NCBI RefSeq assembly: GCF_024704365.1
Contig: NZ_JAJDFY010000001.1
Location: forward strand, 2,027,001-2,091,000
Direction: 5' to 3'
From: Thermomonas sp. S9
GTDB lineage: Bacteria > Pseudomonadota > Gammaproteobacteria > Xanthomonadales > Xanthomonadaceae
DNA: 64,000 nucleotides
Below are positions 10,538 to 20,322 of this stretch, in pieces (within the stretch, counting starts at the first letter, position 1; the number at the start of each line of letters is the position of its first letter). Below the pieces are notes generated by a model, which ran no database searches, had not been told where the DNA came from, and saw only the letters and a list, made by a program, of their open reading frames with translations. A program made the position numbers and the translations under genes.

Positions 10538-11635
10538 CTATAGCGGCATCGCCTCGACCGTGTACCCATCCCGCCGCAGGCGCGCGATCAGACCGTCCGG
10601 CCCGACCAGATGCACCGCACCCACCGCCACGAACCCGCCGCCGTCCTGGAACAGGGTCTCCAGCGGCCCGATCCAGCGCGCATTGCGCTCCTCCAGCAGA
10701 CACAGGCGCGCGCGCTGCTCCACGGCGCGCGCGGCATCGTCCAGCCCCTCCATGCGGTCGATGCTGGCCAGCCAGGCATCCAGATTGCGGCTGCGATAGA
10801 ACGCCATCGCCTCGGCCGATTCGATCCGCAACACCCACGACTTGCGCAGGCGCTCCACCAGTACCTGCGCATGTTCCTCCGCGGGCACGCAGTCGAGCGC
10901 CTGCAGCTGCTGCTCCAGCGTCTCCAGATGCAGCATGCGCTTGCCGGCGGCGGCCGCCATGCGCTGCAGGCGGGCGTCCATGCTGGCCTCGCCGGCGTTC
11001 TCGCCGCGCGCCTCCAGCAACGCCAGCACCGCCCACGGCTTCATCCGCTGCAGGTCCTGGCGCGGCACCGCCGGCAGCAGCGCCTGCGCCAGCACCAGCG
11101 CATCCTTGCCGACCATCGCCTCCAGCGGCGTTCCTGCCGGCAGCCAGCGGTAGCCGTCGTATTCCGGCCGCCACGGCGAATCCACGTCCACCTCGTTGGC
11201 GAAGGCCTCGGCGCCCTCCAGCAGCGGTGCGAGCGCGGCGTAATCGATGCCCTGCTCCTGCGGCGTGCCGAAATGGATGGTGCCCAGCAGGTAGCTGGGC
11301 GCAGGCGGTGGCGCAAGCGGGGCCCCCGTCGCCGGGTCGGCCGGCAGGGGCATGGCCTGCGGCGGCGTCACCTTGAACAGCACGCCGCGCTCGCGCGCCG
11401 CCGGAAGCAAGGTTGATGGCGACGACGGCGGCGCCTGCACCTCCGGCACTGCGTCCGCTTGCACCTGCGCCGGCGCGGGCACCGGCGGCCGTGGCGCCTG
11501 CTGTACCGTTTCCCGCGCCGCCTGCTGCACCGCGTCCTGCGCTGCATCCTGCGCCGATGCCGGGCCGCAGGCGAATGCCACGCCGGCGAGAACGTACGTG
11601 GCGGCGCGCATGCGAAGGGCTGCGGTCATCGTCAT
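10538..11635 (-). CDS. TraB/GumN-family putative periplasmic protein
   Basis: A 365-residue member of the TraB/GumN (TIKI-like) family, thought to include metal-dependent peptidases but with no proven role in bacteria. The start at 11635 gives a signal peptide (AATYVLAGVAFACGPASAQ). Residues about 35-100 are a Gln/Pro/Ala-rich linker. The family motifs follow: SYLLGTIHFGT near residue 115 and the closing GGGFVAVGAVHLVGPDG (GxxH pair). It is the first gene of the minus-strand tssK-L-M-A string and lies opposite the NarL-type regulator, so it is probably expressed with the T6SS. The molecular role there is unknown. Confidence 0.75.
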   Translation of the reverse strand: MTMTAALRMRAATYVLAGVAFACGPASAQDAAQDAVQQAARETVQQAPRPPVPAPAQVQADAVPEVQAPPSSPSTLLPAARERGVLFKVTPPQAMPLPADPATGAPLAPPPAPSYLLGTIHFGTPQEQGIDYAALAPLLEGAEAFANEVDVDSPWRPEYDGYRWLPAGTPLEAMVGKDALVLAQALLPAVPRQDLQRMKPWAVLALLEARGENAGEASMDARLQRMAAAAGKRMLHLETLEQQLQALDCVPAEEHAQVLVERLRKSWVLRIESAEAMAFYRSRNLDAWLASIDRMEGLDDAARAVEQRARLCLLEERNARWIGPLETLFQDGGGFVAVGAVHLVGPDGLIARLRRDGYTVEAMPL

Positions 11636-11707
11636 GGAAGCATCGGGCGGGCGCTGCCGGAGTGGCATGCGTGGCGGCATTCTTGGCTGCGACCCGACGC
11701 GCGGCCA

Positions 11708-11731
11708 TATGGCGTAGGAGCTATGCCGTAG
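11708..11731. repeat. Two direct repeats TATG(G/C)CGTAG, 14-base period
   Basis: TATGGCGTAG (11708-11717) and TATGCCGTAG (11722-11731) lie in the 233-base divergent region between the TraB/GumN-like gene and the NarL-type regulator. Tandem or inverted heptamer-type sites are common for NarL-family regulators, and the TATGCC core recurs before tssB, tssF and the CHAT operon. Use as a regulator box is inference. Confidence 0.35.
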
Positions 11732-11868
11732 GGACGAGGCCGATGGATTGCTGTCCGCTCGCAGCGGCTTCTATCGTGGAATGCATGGAACGAGGACGGA
11801 TGGCCGCCGGCCATTCGCGGGGAACGCCACGCCGCCGCAGTGCGCGGCGCTTGCACGCAGGTGGCCAT

Positions 11869-12564
11869 GTGAAAGTACTGCTGGCGGACGACCATCGCCT
11901 GATCATCGAAGGTGTCAAGCTCAAGCTGGCAGAGCTCGATCCGCATGTAGACGTGGTCGTGGCGATGTCGCTGGACGAACTGCAGAATGCGCTGGCGGAA
12001 CACCGCGACAGCCTGGATCTGGCCCTGCTCGACATCGGCATGCCCGGCACCCGCGGATACGAGCACATTGCGCGGTTGCGCGCGGAAGCGGAAATGCTGC
12101 CGATCGTCGTGCTGTCCGGCAGCGAGGACCTCGGCGTGATGCGCACGCTGATGGAACTCGGCGTGCAGGGCTTCATCCCCAAGGCCTACTCCCCGGACGT
12201 GATGCTCTCGGCGATCCGGCTGGTGCTGGCCGGCGGCATCTACGTGCCACCGCTGCTGCTGGCCAGCGCGCAGGCGCAGGGCTGGCAGCCAGGCGATCTG
12301 CGCCTGCAGGCGGCGACCAGCGATACCGCTGCCCCCGCGGCAGCCGGCACGCCTTCGCTGGACGGCCTGCGCCGGCTGCTGACCGAACGCCAGATCGACG
12401 TGATGCGGCTGCTGTCGCAGGGCAAGCCAAACAAGCTGATCGCGCGTGACCTCGGCATCAGCGAGGGCACGGTCAAGATCCACCTGGCGGCGATCTTCCG
12501 CGCGCTGAACGTGCGCAACCGGGTGGAAGCGGTGGTGGCCTCACGCCGGCTGCAGGGGCTCTGA
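11869..12564 (+). CDS. NarL/FixJ-type response regulator
   Basis: A 231-residue two-domain response regulator. The receiver domain (residues 1-120) has the acidic pair in LLADDHR, the phospho-acceptor Asp in LALLDIGMPG, the Ser in VVLSGSED and the Lys in FIPKAYS. After an Ala/Gln linker comes a LuxR-type helix-turn-helix (LTERQIDVMRLLSQGKPNKL, then ISEGTVKIHLAAI). The GTG start is chosen because it follows a CAGGTGG site and leaves MKVLLADDHR as the normal opening. No sensor kinase is adjacent, so it is an orphan in this window. Its place between the two T6SS halves suggests it controls them (inference). Confidence 0.88.
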   Translation: MKVLLADDHRLIIEGVKLKLAELDPHVDVVVAMSLDELQNALAEHRDSLDLALLDIGMPGTRGYEHIARLRAEAEMLPIVVLSGSEDLGVMRTLMELGVQGFIPKAYSPDVMLSAIRLVLAGGIYVPPLLLASAQAQGWQPGDLRLQAATSDTAAPAAAGTPSLDGLRRLLTERQIDVMRLLSQGKPNKLIARDLGISEGTVKIHLAAIFRALNVRNRVEAVVASRRLQGL

Positions 12565-12687
12565 ACACCCGCCGGCGCCAGCCTGGGCTCGCGCGCCGGC
12601 CGCCATAGTGCATCCGCCGTATTGCCGCTCCGCAGACGCCGGCGCAGCCTGTGCGCAATCACGTGGCACCCGCCGCGGAGGTTCCCC

Positions 12688-14522
12688 ATGACCGGTCCAG
12701 CGCCATCCCGCTCCCCCGCACCCGCCGCGAACACCTGTGCCGCCTGCTGCTGGCCGGCGGCATCGCCCTGGCCACCCTGGCCTCCGCGCAAAGCACCCAG
12801 CCAGCGCCGGAAGCTGCCACCAATCCCGCGCTCGGGCCCGCCTTCGCCACCCGCAACGCCGCCTACGTACCGGTGCTGCTGGAGGAAATTCCGGGCTGGG
12901 ACGAAGAGAACCTGAGCCAGCTGCAGGCCAACTTCAACACCAACTGCAAGGCCATGCAGAAGCGCAGCGCCTGGGCGCCCCTGTGCACCCGGCTGGCGCG
13001 CCTGCCGAGGGACGACGCCGCACTGCGCCAGTTTCTGCAGGAAGAGTTCTACGCCTACCAGATGCTCACCTCCACCCGCAGCGCCACCGGCAAGCTGACC
13101 GGCTATTTCGAGCCGTTGATCGCCGGCTCGCTGCGCCGCGAAGGCGCCTACCGCTACCCGGTGTATGGCATTCCCTCCGACATGTACATGGTGGATGCGC
13201 GCACCGTGGCCGGTCAGTCCACGCGCTTGCTCAAGGCCGCCGATGGCGTGCTGGCGGGCGCCGAGGCGGGCGATCCCGGCGCGCGCGAATACCGGATCGA
13301 ACTGGCCGGGGCGGTCCCGAACCCGCGCGACAAGCGCTATCGGGTACGCATCGAAGGCGGCGCGGTGAAGCCCTACTACACCCGCCAGCAGATCGACGCC
13401 AACGGCATCGATGCGCCGGTGCTGGCCTGGGTGGCCGACCCTTACAAGCTGTATTCGATGCAGATTCAGGGCTCGGGCAAGATCCAGCTGAAGGACGGCG
13501 GATTGATCCGCCTGGCCTACGCCGAGCAGAACGGGCAGCCGTTCATGCCCAACGCCACCCGCGGCGATACCGATGCGATGCTGCTGGCGATCAAGGCGCG
13601 CGGGCTGGACGCGCCGCTGGAAGTCGAGGTCCCGGGCGGCACCCGCGGCATGAAGCAGCCCGGAAGCAACGCCGCGGTGGACGCGGAAGTGGCGCGCATC
13701 GTGGCCGCGCTGCAGGGAGGCCGCACCGCGCCGCCCGTGACGGCGGCCGCCACGACTTCCGGCAGACCATCCGCGCCGCGCCCCAAGCATGCCGCCGCAA
13801 AGCCCAGGCCGGCGGCCGGCGTGGCGGGCGTGCCGCGGGTCAATTCGGCCGACGTCGAGACGATGATCCAGTTGCTGCTGCATGCCCCGGTGGCGAACGA
13901 GACCTATGTCGCCCCAATCGAGGCAGACACGGGCGCAACCGCCGATGCACGGCCAAAACAGCCTGCCGGCGCACCCATGCCTGCAAGCGCGGGCGGCGGC
14001 TCCGGCAGCGCGCGGCTGGATTTTTCCGAGTATGCCGGCAGCGCGGGCAAGCCGGCCGGGCAGGCCGTGGGCAGCGGCACCAGCGTCCCCGCGACCGGCA
14101 TTCCGGATCCCAGCTACGTGTTCTTCCGCCGCATCCCCGATGGTCCGGAAGGCCCGATCGGAGCGCTCGGCGTGCCGCTCAGCGCCGGACGTTCGATCGC
14201 GGTCGATCCGCGCGCCACCCCGCTCGGCGCCCCGGTGTTCATCGAAGGCACCCAGCCCGGCAGTGACGCACCGATGCGGCGGCTGGTGTTCGCACAGGAC
14301 ACTGGCGGCGCGATCCGCGGCAGCGTGCGCGGCGACTTCTTCTGGGGCTTCGGCGACAAGGCCGGGAAGATGGCGCTGGCCACCAACCAGCCGGTGCGGA
14401 TGTGGTTGCTGCTGCCGAAGGCGGTCGCCGGCAGCGCCGCCGCCAGCGGCATCAAGACCCGCGGGCATGCCGCCCTGCGCGACTGCGCGGTGCCCGACGA
14501 CGAGCTGTGCGTGGAGGAATGA
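12688..14522 (+). CDS. mltA: Membrane-bound lytic murein transglycosylase A, insertion-bearing (frameshifted)
   Basis: MltA cuts the glycan strands of peptidoglycan, forming 1,6-anhydromuramic ends. The ATG at 12688 follows a GGAGG site; a short five-C run (12713-12717) then shifts the frame, and adding one C gives MTGPAPSRSPRTRREHL leading into a hydrophobic export segment ending LATLASAQS. The MltA domain (TGYFEPLIAGS; SMQIQGSGKIQL) occupies about residues 100-330. A roughly 150-residue Ala/Pro/Gly-rich insertion follows, then the 3D domain (YVFFRRI; PLGAPVFIEG; AQDTGGAIRGSVRGDFFWG). Length about 611 residues is clearly above usual MltA. It sits between the regulator and tssF, on the same strand as the T6SS genes. 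A GTG at 12651 in the later frame is an alternative start. Confidence 0.88.
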
Positions 14523-14581
14523 CGGTGCGCCGCCGGAGGGCATAGGCCATCCGGCGAATGGGCGCAGCCACGGGGGCTGCC

Positions 14582-14587
14582 TAGCCT
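14582..14587 (+). promoter_or_regulatory. Candidate -10 element (TAGCCT) of the tssF unit
   Basis: GGCTGCCTAGCCT at 14575-14587 matches 11 of 13 bases of the GGCTTCCTAGACT upstream of tssB and the CHAT gene. It lies about 55 bases before the tssF ATG. A GGCATA half site occurs at 14539-14544, about 43 bases upstream of it. Confidence 0.35.
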
Positions 14588-14641
14588 GTGCCCTGGTCCG
14601 GCGCGCGCGGTGCGCGATCCGGCATCTGCCGCGGATGCGCC

Positions 14642-16477
14642 ATGCTCGACGAGCTGCTGCCGTACTACGAGAACGAACTGACCTACCTGCGGCGGCTGTC
14701 GAAGGAATTCGCCGCGCGCTACCCCAAGATCGCCGGCCGCCTGCAGATGGAAGGCGAGGTCTGCGAAGACCCGCACGTGGAGCGGATGATCGAGTCGTTC
14801 TCGTTCCTCACCGCGCGCATCCACAAGAAGCTGGACGACGAGTTCCCGCAGATCACCGAGGCGATGCTGTCGGTGCTGTATCCGCACTTCCTGCGCCCGG
14901 TGCCGTCGATGTCGATCGCCCAGCTGCAGCTGGCGCCCGGCGCCGATATCGCCGGCATGCAGGAGCTGCCGCGCCACAGCGAGCTGCTGACCCGCCCGGT
15001 GCAGGGCCTGCCGGTGCGCTACCGCACCGCCTATCCGGTGCAGGTCTGGCCGATCCGGATCGCCGCCGCGCGGCTGGAAGCCACCGAGCGCTCCGCGTTC
15101 GCGGTGACCCGCAGCGACACCGTCGCCACCTTGCGCCTGCGGATCGAGGCCAGCGGGCAGACCCCGCTGTCGAAACTCCCGATCGAGCGCCTGCGCCTGT
15201 ACCTGGATGGCGAAAGCCCGCTGGTGCATGCGCTGCACGAGCTGCTGCTGAATTCGGTGGCCGGCATCACCCTGCGCGCGCCCGAGGGCGCGCCGCCGGT
15301 GGCCCCGCTGCGGCTGCCGGCCGATGCCCTGCGCCCGGTCGGGTTCGAGGACGAGGACGCGCTGCTGGACTATGACCCGCGCTCGTTCCTCGGCTACCGG
15401 CTGCTGCAGGAATACTTCGTGCTTCCGGAGAAGTTCCTGTTCGTGGATCTCACCGACCTGGACCTCTCGCGCTTCGAGCGCACCGCGGAAGTGGCCATCG
15501 AGTTCCGCCCGTTCGGTCGCCCGGAGCGCCTGCAGCGGCTCGAGCAAACGGTCGATGCCGATACCTTCCGCCTGTTCTGCACCCCGGTGGTGAACCTGTT
15601 CCGGCAACAGGGCGAGCCGATCCGGGTATCGCAGGAACGCCACGAGTACCCGGTGATCCCGGACGTGCGCCGCCCGCTGGGGATGGAGGTGTATTCGGTG
15701 GACTGGGTACGCAAGTTCAGCCGCACGCCCGGCGGCAGCGACTCGGTGGAGTTCCATCCCGCCTATTCGGTGCGCCACGGCTTGCACGACGACGGCAGCG
15801 GCCATTTCTGGTACCTGCAGCGGCGTCCGTCGCTGCTGCCCAACGACGATGGCTCGGACGTGATGCTGAGCCTGGTGGACCGCGACATGAACCCGCGCGC
15901 GCCCGGGGTGGACACGCTGTCCATCGGACTGACCTGCACCAACCGCGACCTGCCCTCGCAATTGCCGTTCGGCGGCGAGGACAGCCTGCTGCAGCCGGAA
16001 CAGGGCGGCGTGATCGCCAGCGCGCGCCTGCTGAAGAAGCCCAGCGCCACCTGGCGCGCGCCGATGCGCCAGGCCAACCAGTGGCGCCTGATCTCGCACC
16101 TGGCGCTCAACCACCTGTCGATCGTGGAAGGCGGGCGCGAAGCGCTGCTGGAGATCCTCAACCTCTACAACTTCGCGGACAGCGGCACCCTGCGCAAGCA
16201 GATCGCCGGCATCACCGACGTGCGCGGCGAGCCGTCGGTGACCCGGATCGGGCGCGCCCCGCGCCAGGCCTTCGTGCGCGGCACCGAGATCACGCTGACG
16301 TTCGACGAAAACCAGTACGTCGGCTCCGGCGTGTACCTGATGGCCTGCGTGCTGGACCGCTTCTTCGGCCTGTACTGCACCGCCAATTCCTATACCCGGC
16401 TGAGCGTGCGCAGCGAGCAGCGCGAGGATTGGCTGGTGCGCTTCCCGCCACGCAGCGGGAGCCTGCCGCTGGTATGA
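14642..16477 (+). CDS. tssF: T6SS baseplate protein TssF
   Basis: TssF is a core wedge component of the T6SS baseplate, working with TssG, TssK and TssE. The 611-residue product opens with the family signature MLDELLPYYENELTYLRRL, followed by FAARYPKIAGRL and FSFLTARIHKKLDDEFPQI. The central VDLTDLDLSRFE and C-terminal FVRGTEITLTFDENQYVGSG segments also fit. The frame is intact. The start gives the canonical MLDELL opening. Its stop overlaps the tssG ATG (ATGA), and it is the first of the tssF-tssG-tssH string. Confidence 0.96.
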   Translation: MLDELLPYYENELTYLRRLSKEFAARYPKIAGRLQMEGEVCEDPHVERMIESFSFLTARIHKKLDDEFPQITEAMLSVLYPHFLRPVPSMSIAQLQLAPGADIAGMQELPRHSELLTRPVQGLPVRYRTAYPVQVWPIRIAAARLEATERSAFAVTRSDTVATLRLRIEASGQTPLSKLPIERLRLYLDGESPLVHALHELLLNSVAGITLRAPEGAPPVAPLRLPADALRPVGFEDEDALLDYDPRSFLGYRLLQEYFVLPEKFLFVDLTDLDLSRFERTAEVAIEFRPFGRPERLQRLEQTVDADTFRLFCTPVVNLFRQQGEPIRVSQERHEYPVIPDVRRPLGMEVYSVDWVRKFSRTPGGSDSVEFHPAYSVRHGLHDDGSGHFWYLQRRPSLLPNDDGSDVMLSLVDRDMNPRAPGVDTLSIGLTCTNRDLPSQLPFGGEDSLLQPEQGGVIASARLLKKPSATWRAPMRQANQWRLISHLALNHLSIVEGGREALLEILNLYNFADSGTLRKQIAGITDVRGEPSVTRIGRAPRQAFVRGTEITLTFDENQYVGSGVYLMACVLDRFFGLYCTANSYTRLSVRSEQREDWLVRFPPRSGSLPLV

Positions 16478-17547
16478 GCGAAGCACGCGCCACCGCCATC
16501 GATCCAGACCCGATGCAGCCGGCGCTGGAGCGCCTGCATGCGCAGCCCGGCCGCTTCGGCTTCTTCCAGGCGGTACGCCTGCTGTACGGCGCGCATGGCT
16601 TCGATGGCCGCGGCAGCGGCGCGCGTCCCGGTCCGCTGCGCTTCACCACGCCGGCCTCGCTGGCGTTCCCGCCCTCCGAGCTGGCCGCGATCGTCGACGC
16701 CGACGGCCACCAGCAGGTGTGCGTGAACTTCCTCGGCCTCACCGGCCCCTCCGGCGTACTGCCGCGGCATTACACCGAACTTCTGATCGCGCGCCGCCTC
16801 AACCGCGACCGCGCCGCGCAGGATTTCCTGGATCTGTTCAACCACCGTCTGGTGGCGCTGTTCTGGCTGGCCTGGGCCAAGCACCGCCCCGAAATCGGGC
16901 GCCAGTTCGGGTTCCACAACGCGGTGCTGCGCTACCTGGAGCACATCGTCGGCCTCGGTACGCCGGCCCTGCAGGCACGGCTGCATCCTTCCCCGCGCAC
17001 CGCCCGACAGGGGCGGCCGCTGCCGGGCGCGGCGATGCTGTACTTCTCCGGGCTGATCGCACAGCGCCCGCACGGCGAACATGCGATCGCGCAGGTCGTC
17101 TCCGCGGTCGTGGAGGCACCGGTGCAAGCCAGCGGTTGCGTGGGCACCTGGCAGCACATCGCGCCGGAGGCGCGCACCCGGCTCGGCCAGGCCAACCACG
17201 CGCTGGGCGCCGGCGGCGTGCTGGGCGCGCGCTACTGGGACCGCCAGACCACCCTGCGTCTCAGCATCGGCCCCCTATCGCGCGCACGCTTCAATGCTCT
17301 GCTGCCGCGCGGACCGCGCCTGGCCGACGTGATCGAACTGTGCCGCTTCCTGACCGGGCTGGCGCTGGACCTGCGCGTGCGGCTGTTGCTGCATCCCGAC
17401 CAGGTGCCGCCGCTGCACCTGGGTGCGCGTGGCGATGACCGCCCGCAGCTGGGCTGGAACACCTGGCTGCGCGGGCGCCGCAGCCGTACCCCCACCACCG
17501 ATACCGAATTCCACTTTTCCGCTATGGGAGGCCAGTCATGGCATTGA
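16474..17547 (+). CDS. tssG: T6SS baseplate protein TssG
   Basis: TssG (VasB/ImpH family) binds TssF in the baseplate wedge. The 357-residue product has the expected FGFFQAVRLL near the N terminus, FLGLTGPSGVLPRHYTELL (the clearest family motif), DFLDLFNHRLVALFWLAW, and a C-terminal GWNTWLRG segment. It overlaps tssF by four bases at the start and tssH by ten bases at the end, so translation is probably coupled. The frame is intact. Confidence 0.96.
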   Translation: MSEARATAIDPDPMQPALERLHAQPGRFGFFQAVRLLYGAHGFDGRGSGARPGPLRFTTPASLAFPPSELAAIVDADGHQQVCVNFLGLTGPSGVLPRHYTELLIARRLNRDRAAQDFLDLFNHRLVALFWLAWAKHRPEIGRQFGFHNAVLRYLEHIVGLGTPALQARLHPSPRTARQGRPLPGAAMLYFSGLIAQRPHGEHAIAQVVSAVVEAPVQASGCVGTWQHIAPEARTRLGQANHALGAGGVLGARYWDRQTTLRLSIGPLSRARFNALLPRGPRLADVIELCRFLTGLALDLRVRLLLHPDQVPPLHLGARGDDRPQLGWNTWLRGRRSRTPTTDTEFHFSAMGGQSWH

Positions 17548-20197
17548 ACCTGCGCGCGCTGATCGCGCGATTGAACCCCACCGTGCGCGGCGCGATGGAG
17601 GGCGCGGCCGGCCTGTGCATGTCGCGCGGGCAGTACGAAGTCGAGATCGAGCATCTGCTGCTCAAGCTGCTGGAGGTGGAGAACTCCGACCTGCGCCGCA
17701 TCCTGCGCCAGTTCGAGATCGCGCCGGAAGCGCTGGAGCGCGAGCTGGGCAAGGCGCTGGACGGCTTCAAGACCGGCAACCAGCGCACCCCGGCGCTGTC
17801 CGCGCTGATCCCGCGACTGTTCGAGACCGCCTGGGGCTGGGCTTCGATCGAATACGGCGAAGCGCGCATCCGCAGCGGGCACGTGCTGATCGCCCTGCTG
17901 GCGGATTCCGAGCTGCGCCGGCTGGTCGCCGCCAGCGCGCGGTCGCTGGAGAAAATCACCCTGGAAACCCTGCAGAAGAACCTGCACGCCCTGACCGATG
18001 GGTCCAGCGAGGCGCGCGAGGCGCGCGCGCTGGGCGATGCCGTGGCATCCGCCAGTGGTGAAGGTGGTCTTCCCGGGCAGGCGCCGGGCGGCGGGCGCCC
18101 CAGCAAAACGCCAAACCTCGACCAGTACTGCATCAACCTCACCCAACGCGCGCGCGAGGGCAAGCTGGACCCGGTGCTGGGCCGCGATGCCGAGATCCGG
18201 CTGATGGTGGACGTGCTCACCCGCCGCCGCCAGAACAACCCGATCCTCACCGGCGAGGCCGGCGTCGGCAAGACCGCGGTGGTGGAAGGCCTGGCGCTGC
18301 GGATCGCCGCCGACGACGTGCCGCCGCAGCTGAAGGGCGTGGAGCTGCTCTCGCTCGACCTCGGCCTGCTGCAGGCCGGTGCCAGCGTCAAGGGCGAGTT
18401 CGAGAACCGGCTCAAGGGCGTGATCGAGGAGGTCAAGTCCAGCCCGGTGCCGATCATCATGTTCATCGACGAGGCGCACACCCTGATCGGCGCCGGCGGC
18501 ACTGCTGGCCAGAACGATGCCGCCAATCTGCTCAAGCCGGCGCTGGCGCGCGGCGAGATGCGCACGATCGCGGCCACCACCTGGAGCGAATACAAGAAGT
18601 ACTTCGAGAAGGACCCGGCGCTGACCCGCCGCTTCCAGGTGGTGAAGGTGGACGAGCCGGACGATGCCAGGGCGGTGGCGATGCTGCGCGGGGTCGGGCG
18701 CGCGATGGCGGCGCACCACAAGGTGCGCATCCTCGACGAGGCGATCGTGGAGGCGGTCAAGCTCAGCTCGCGCTTCATCCCCGGCCGCCAGCTGCCGGAC
18801 AAGGCGGTGAGCGTGCTCGACACCGCCTGCGCCAAGGTCGCGATCGGCCAGAACGCGACCCCGGCGCGGATCGAGGACGCGCGCAAGCGGCTGGAGGTGC
18901 TGCGCACCGAGCAGGCCCAGCTGGAACAGGAGCAGGCCGGCGGCGCCGACCACGGCAAGCGCCTGTCGGAGATCGCCGCCGAGATCGGGGCCACTTCCAC
19001 CGCGCTGGCGGCGGACGAGGCGCGATTCGCGCGTGAGCAGGAACTGGTGGCGCGCTACACCGCCGCGCTCGACCGCATCGAGGCGCTTGCCGCCGACGAT
19101 CCCGCGCGCGCCGAAGTGCGTGCCGAGCTCGACGCCCTGCGCGCCGAGCTCAGGGCCGTGCAGGGCTTCGAGCCGATGGTGCTGCCGGTGGTGGATGCCG
19201 CCGCGGTGGCGCAGATCATCGCCGGCTGGACCGGGATCCCGGTCGGGCGCATGGTGGCCGATGAAATCCAGACCGTGCTGCGCCTGAAAGAGACGCTGGA
19301 GGAACGGGTGATCGGCCAGAGCCACGCGCTGGAGGCGATCGCCCAGCGCGTGCGCACCTCGCGCGCCAACCTGGAAGACCCCGACAAGCCCAAGGGCGTG
19401 TTCTTGCTGGTCGGCACCTCCGGCGTGGGCAAGACCGAGACCGCGATCGCACTGGCCGACGCCCTGTACGGCGGCGAGCGCAGCATGATCACGATCAACA
19501 TGAGCGAGTACCAGGAGGCACACACGGTCTCCAGCCTCAAGGGCAGCCCCCCGGCTACGTCGGCTACGGCGAGGGCGGCGTGCTGACCGAGGCGGTGCGC
19601 CGGCGCCCGTACTCGGTGGTGCTGCTGGACGAGATCGAGAAGGCGCACCCGGATGTGCTGGAACTGTTCTTCCAGGTATTCGACAAGGGCCGCATGGAGG
19701 ACGGCGAGGGCCGCGAGATCGACTTCCGCAACACCCTCATCATCCTCACCTCGAATGCCGGTACCGACCTGGTGATGCAGGCCTGCCGCGGCGACGGGGA
19801 ATTGCCGAGCGTGGAATCGCTCAACGAGCTGCTGAAACCCGAGCTCAACCGGGTGTTCAAGCCGGCCTTCCTCGGCCGCACCGCGGTCGTCCCCTACTAC
19901 CCGCTGCGCGACGAGAACCTGCGCAAGATCGTGCGCCTGAAGCTGGACAAGATCGGCCGCCGCATCCGCGCCAACCACGGCGCCACTTTCGAGTACGACG
20001 ATGCGGTGGTGGACGCGATCACGGCGCGCTGCACCGAGGTCGACTCCGGCGCGCGCAACATCGACAACATCCTCACCGGTACCGTGCTGCCGGAAGTCTC
20101 CGGGCACGTGCTGGAACGGATGGCCGAGGGCGGCACGATCAGCGCGATCCGGCTGGGCGCCGGCACCGATGGCCGTTTCACTTATGCGGTGTCCTGA
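17538..20197 (+). CDS. clpV: T6SS sheath-recycling AAA+ ATPase ClpV/TssH (frameshifted)
   Basis: ClpV unfolds contracted TssB/TssC sheaths after firing so that subunits can be reused. Restored length is 886 residues. An N domain is followed by the first ATPase module (Walker A GEAGVGKTAVVEG, Walker B IIMFIDEAHTLIG), a coiled middle region, and the second module (Walker A GTSGVGKTETAIAL, Walker B VVLLDEIEKAHPD). Between the second Walker motifs the frame breaks in a six-C run (19547-19552); adding one C gives the invariant GSPPGYVGYGEGGVLTEAV. The domain order and length separate ClpV from housekeeping ClpB. It is the last of the tssF-G-H string. Confidence 0.95.
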
Positions 20198-20322
20198 GCT
20201 CGTGGATAGGCCCTTCGCGCTAGCCGGGACGGATGCCCGGCAGCGCGGAATAGCGCTTCGGGGGAATGTCGCAACGCGCGGCCACCTCCGAGGATAGGCA
20301 ACGCAACCCGCCGGTTTCGACC

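Noticed and set aside
20198..20322. Hairpin between clpV and vgrG as a terminator
   Set aside because: Only a weak GCCGGG/CCCGGC stem with no T tract; not enough to call.
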